NCBI RefSeq assembly: GCF_020697055.1
Contig: NZ_JAJFBP010000028.1
Coordinates: 47,721-111,720 of the forward strand
DNA length: 64,000 nt
From: Panacagrimonas sp.
Lineage (GTDB): Bacteria > Pseudomonadota > Gammaproteobacteria > Nevskiales > Nevskiaceae
Direction of reading: 5' to 3'
Made by a program: the position numbers and the translations under genes. The notes beneath the pieces are model-generated. The model saw only the letters and a list, made by a program, of their open reading frames with translations, was not told the DNA's origin and searched no databases. Positions 61,401-64,000 of this stretch are shown one piece after another (within the stretch, counting starts at the first letter, position 1; every line of letters begins with the position of its first letter).

Positions 61401-64000
61401 CGGCACGATCGCATCGACCCGCGTCATCGGCAGCGCCAATCCGGCCGAGGATCGGATCTCACGCACCTACTACGACAGCTACGGATATTTTCCGACCCGC
61501 ACCGTCAACGCGCTCAATCACGCCACTTCGGTCACGGTCAGCGCGGAAACCGGCGCGCCGATCACGTCGACGGACGCCAATGGCCGGGTGAGCCAGTACA
61601 CGTACGACACCTTTGGGCGACAGACGCGGCTCGTTTCTCCCGACAACTCGACGCTGACCACCTCGCGACGATGGTGTGTCGGGGTGATGTCGCCGGCATG
61701 CGCACCCAAGGCGGTGATGCGCGTGGAGACGCTCGGATCGGACGGAGGTCGGACCTGGCGGGACCTGGACGTGCTCGAGCGCGAAGTCGGCGGCGGACGG
61801 CTCGGATTCGACGGTTCGCCGATCGTGTCCCTCACGGAGTACAACGCGCGCGGCGAGGTCGCGCGCAGGTCGGCTCCCGCATTCGTCGGCGACCCGATCT
61901 ACTGGACGTCGTACGAATACGACGCGTTGGGGCGCGTGGTCACGGAGTCGGCGCCGCGGAATCAGGGCGGTGGGGCGCGCACGACGCGCTTCGACTACGA
62001 CGGGCTCTCGACAACCCAGATCGATCCGCGAGGCAATCGCACCACGCGGCTCGTGGATGCGATCGGAAAGCTGCAACGCGTCACCGATGCTGCGTCCAAC
62101 ACGACAACCTATCGATACGACGCGTTCGAAAACCTCGTCGCGACCGTCGATCCGCGTGGCAACGAGATCGTCAATTCCTACGACGTGCGAGGCCGCAAGC
62201 TGTCCACCCGGGATCCCGATCTGGGCACGTGGACTTATCGTTACAACGGATTCGGCGATCTGCTCTGGCAGCGCGATGCCAAGGGGCAGGTCCTGTCGAT
62301 GACCTACGACCTGCTGGGTCGCACGTCGAGCCGTACGGAACCTGAAGGCACGACGACGTGGACATGGGACTCGTCGTCGAAGGGAGATCTGTCGGGCGTG
62401 TCGTCTCCCGGTGGTTACGCCCGGGTGCACACGTACGACGCGCTGGGGAGGCCGGCGCAGACCAGCGAAACCATCGCCGGAACGACGTTCGCCTTCCTGC
62501 GTTCCTACGATGCACAAGGACGATTGGCCTCGCTGCAATACCCCGGCGGCACGACCGTTCGCTACGGCTACAACGCGTCGGGCTACGTCACATCCCTGAC
62601 CGACAACGCGCAGACGACGTTGTGGACGGGCATCGCGCAGGACGCGCTCGGAAACTGGACGCTGTACCGCACCGGGAATAACGTCGAGACGCTGCGCAGT
62701 CACGATCAGGCCAACGGCTGGATACAGACCATCCTCGGCGGATTTGGCAGCGCCTCGGCCGGCAACGTCCAGTCGCTGAACTTCAGCTGGGACGACAGCG
62801 GCAACCTCCTCCAGCGGACCGATCAAAGGCAAGGCGGGACCTACGAGTCGTTCGCGTACGACGCACTCGATCGGCTGCGTAGCTCGCGCGTCTTTGCATC
62901 CGGCGGCGCGTCGGTACCCGGGGTCACGTACACGTATGACGCGATCGGCAATATCGCGTCGAAATCGGATGTCGGCACCTACGCGTATGGAGGGCCTCGG
63001 CCACACGCGGTGACCGCGACCAGCGGTGTCGCCGCCAGGGCCACCACGTACGCGTACGACCCGAACGGCAATCAGCTGTCCGGCCTGGGCAGGACGATCG
63101 ACTGGACCAGCTACAACCTTCCGGCCCGGGTCAACCAGGGCGGCAGCAGCGTGGCGTACAGCTATGGATCGGAACGCCAGCAGACCCGTTCGCTCAGCGC
63201 GCTGCCGACCACCGACCTGAGCGCCGACGACGTGCTGTATGCCGGTGGCGGGCTCTACGAGCAGCACCGCCGGGGCAGCGCCGTGACGCATCGCTACCTG
63301 GTCCAGATCGACGGAGCGCCGATCGCAAGCGTGGTGCTGGGCAGCCAGCCCGGTCAGACCAAGATCGTCCAGTACTTCCACCACGATCATCTCGACAGCG
63401 TCAGTGCCATCTCGATCGGAAGCGAGGTGGTCGAACGCCTTGGGTACGACTCATTTGGCAAGCGCCGCCTGCCGGATTGGCGTCCGGATGCGAGCGACAG
63501 CCTGCTGCGCTCCACGCACGACGTCGACCGGGGTTTCACCGGTCATCAGCACGCGGACCACGTGGGGCTCATTCACATGGGCGGGCGGATGTATGACCCG
63601 GTGCTCGGGCGGTTCACGAGCCCCGATCCGTTCGTCCAGTTTCCGGACAACACGCAGGCGTTCAACCGATACAGCTACGTACTGAACAACCCGCAATCGA
63701 ACACGGATCCGAGCGGCTTCTTCCTGAAGCGCGTCAAGCGCGAACTGAAGCGCTGGGAGCGCGACTTCCGCCACGAGATCCGCCGACCGGACAGCTACCT
63801 CGGATCCGCCATCCGGATCGTCGGCGCGGTCGGCGCGCTCTACTGCAATGGCGCCTACGTGGCCTGCGCCGCCGGAGTCGAAGCCGCGACGAGCCGGGCG
63901 CAGGGCGTCAAGGGCGGCGCGTTGTTGCAGAACACGGCGATCGCGGCGGGTGCGGCCTATGGCTTCAACTACGTGGGATCCGAATTCGCCGCCGGCACCT
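58408..64000 (+). CDS. secreted SpvB / FG-GAP / RHS repeat protein (partial, right edge)
   Basis: Open frame from ATG 58408 to the edge, 1864 codons visible. A Sec signal peptide ends near residue 26 (PIPAQA). An SpvB-like N-terminus follows (TYTIPITVPQGIAGMKPEIS). At least six FG-GAP/VCBS-type repeats carry calcium-binding DxDGDG motifs (DFDGDGRTDLYIVN, DINGDGLNDLLIL). Many YD/RHS repeats follow (TYDTFGRQTRLVSPD, RYDAFENLVATVD), then the RHS core end MYDPVLGRFTSPDPFVQFPD ... RYSYVLNNPQSNTDPSGF. About 95 residues beyond the core are visible. They begin FLKRVKRELKRWERDF and include an Ala/Gly-rich hydrophobic stretch, as in polymorphic RHS toxin tips. The toxic domain lies beyond the edge. Confidence 0.9.
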   Translation, partial: MDRFLWLSVIAWAVSSWWLPIPAQAQLPAVGTTAGEFEVDDSGAATYTIPITVPQGIAGMKPEISLTYDSNVGYGIVGIGFSLGGPSEIRRCGRTLARDGIRDGVDFDQDDQFCLDGRRLVRVSAGTWRPEIEDFSLVQGTGSEADPASFTVKSKSGLVMSYGATWDSRVMAQGRTDGKAIAWMLDRVTDSSGNAMTWTYDRDPNTGEVYPNGVEYGYAGSIARAAVYFQYGTAPVSSFSYTAGSREFTGRLLTRIATLFTPQTATSRAFGRYYDLKYDNFGGVGRSRLLSVTECGTVAPGQCFVPTTFTWSGAGSGLYSTRAAPGYLIGDGVRSEGNGIARTSYGDFDGDGRTDLYIVNSKTDALLPSSIHLSRPGGTFELRQAPAHRVGSGDDVGVDISRVKIVDLNADGFSDVVRINGTYTPSAASIFINDRAGGFRAPVPGPVQRVNTDDFNGYRDTSRMRFGDFDGDGVFTYQAGPVISIPDGFKSSACAVDGVKLGDFDGDGLTDFYVIPYSGTGASARTGVMHLNNGNGTWRSFAGLQHSVSSSGDECSYGMGAVIPADMNGDGLTDLLNNAMDWNQTTPMKLSFSRGNGTFETVLGPSHTIGSTLTKALVDQSRVKVGDINGDGLNDLLILTGANSATSRLLVNRGFVASGSASFIEIAGPAFHVRSGDYAGNDVRRVSFVDFDGNGSQQAHRIDACCDRTSSSSVTLFGFDASADRLTRIRNALGAEIAIDYRPLTDATVYSRTSPGSAAWPLTDLLGAAYVVSSHSSSDGLGGMRSVRYRYEDGRVHLNGLGVAGFRSWSSFDQLTDARESREMLQAYPWSGLPARVERRIGTCRVSTRQMQYDQKLLPGTRYFPYLRVSIETDHELDACGAGSPAVTTKVSEFEYDEAPSVFHGNLTRGVVRIHEGPDSSAPTHVTRTLNQYLDNEASWQLGRLVRAEIYRESNGTSGTRVSSFEYDPVTGQLSAETVEPEGTPDVRQRTQYTRNANGTIASTRVIGSANPAEDRISRTYYDSYGYFPTRTVNALNHATSVTVSAETGAPITSTDANGRVSQYTYDTFGRQTRLVSPDNSTLTTSRRWCVGVMSPACAPKAVMRVETLGSDGGRTWRDLDVLEREVGGGRLGFDGSPIVSLTEYNARGEVARRSAPAFVGDPIYWTSYEYDALGRVVTESAPRNQGGGARTTRFDYDGLSTTQIDPRGNRTTRLVDAIGKLQRVTDAASNTTTYRYDAFENLVATVDPRGNEIVNSYDVRGRKLSTRDPDLGTWTYRYNGFGDLLWQRDAKGQVLSMTYDLLGRTSSRTEPEGTTTWTWDSSSKGDLSGVSSPGGYARVHTYDALGRPAQTSETIAGTTFAFLRSYDAQGRLASLQYPGGTTVRYGYNASGYVTSLTDNAQTTLWTGIAQDALGNWTLYRTGNNVETLRSHDQANGWIQTILGGFGSASAGNVQSLNFSWDDSGNLLQRTDQRQGGTYESFAYDALDRLRSSRVFASGGASVPGVTYTYDAIGNIASKSDVGTYAYGGPRPHAVTATSGVAARATTYAYDPNGNQLSGLGRTIDWTSYNLPARVNQGGSSVAYSYGSERQQTRSLSALPTTDLSADDVLYAGGGLYEQHRRGSAVTHRYLVQIDGAPIASVVLGSQPGQTKIVQYFHHDHLDSVSAISIGSEVVERLGYDSFGKRRLPDWRPDASDSLLRSTHDVDRGFTGHQHADHVGLIHMGGRMYDPVLGRFTSPDPFVQFPDNTQAFNRYSYVLNNPQSNTDPSGFFLKRVKRELKRWERDFRHEIRRPDSYLGSAIRIVGAVGALYCNGAYVACAAGVEAATSRAQGVKGGALLQNTAIAAGAAYGFNYVGSEFAAGT

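Overview
The window is GC-rich (mostly GC-ending codons, many GTG starts, tight ATGA/GTGA gene junctions) and looks like a chromosomal segment of a gammaproteobacterium. The gene content (glgE-treS-glgB-glgX-treZ-malQ-treY operon, BON, DUF421 and DUF4326 proteins, entericidin, an SpvB/RHS secreted protein) fits the Xanthomonadales/Lysobacterales, but genus cannot be fixed from the sequence alone. I see no rRNA or tRNA genes, insertion sequences, CRISPR arrays or prophage.

Layout. 1-4.8 kb: a minus-strand operon of envelope genes (DUF883/YqjD-like, YqjE-like holin-fold protein, a small membrane protein, AsmA, and a multi-PAS sensor cut by the left edge). 4.9-8 kb: a sigma-54-dependent response regulator, a tiny DUF1328 membrane protein and a receiver-histidine kinase. 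8.2-10.8 kb: small stress-type genes (entericidin-like lipoprotein, PRC-barrel, MgtC-like, hypotheticals, a SemiSWEET-like protein). 10.8-14.1 kb: a zinc metallopeptidase, otsB and a broken otsA. 14.1-18.2 kb: topoisomerase IB, host-attachment family, zinc ribbon, DUF4326, DUF421 and BON proteins. 18.2-24 kb: sugar-dehydrogenase lipoprotein, zinc alcohol dehydrogenase, Ku, and a DUF2383 protein. 24-26 kb: a solitary rpoN with a candidate divergent small RNA. 26.1-29.4 kb: the clsB-ybhP-ybhN membrane-lipid set. 29.5-46.2 kb: a tightly coupled seven-gene alpha-glucan/trehalose operon. 46.2-54.9 kb: AI-2E family transporter, a PurD-like ATP-grasp enzyme facing a methyltransferase plus diiron-oxygenase-fold pair, DUF4142, MscS and small regulators. 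55-64 kb: two proteins of unknown function followed by a very large secreted SpvB/FG-GAP/RHS protein cut by the right edge.

How it fits together. The central operon encodes a closed network: TreS interconverts trehalose and maltose, its fused maltokinase makes maltose-1-phosphate, GlgE polymerises that into alpha-glucan, GlgB branches it, GlgX and MalQ trim and rearrange it, and TreY/TreZ turn glucan back into trehalose. The separate OtsA/OtsB route appears dead because otsA carries an internal deletion with frameshift. Around this sit many small envelope and stress genes. By eye, many are preceded by -24/-12 (GGCAC...TTGC-like) sites with the spacing expected of sigma-54 promoters. With the solitary rpoN and the NtrC-type regulator, this suggests a sigma-54 stress/osmoprotection island.

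The most novel-looking element is a candidate small RNA of about 160 nt on the minus strand upstream of rpoN. It has four consecutive stem-loops, C-rich loops resembling anti-Shine-Dalgarno sequences, a strong terminator, a sigma-54-like promoter and an 18-bp perfect palindrome about 140 nt further upstream. All regulatory calls are visual and unscored.
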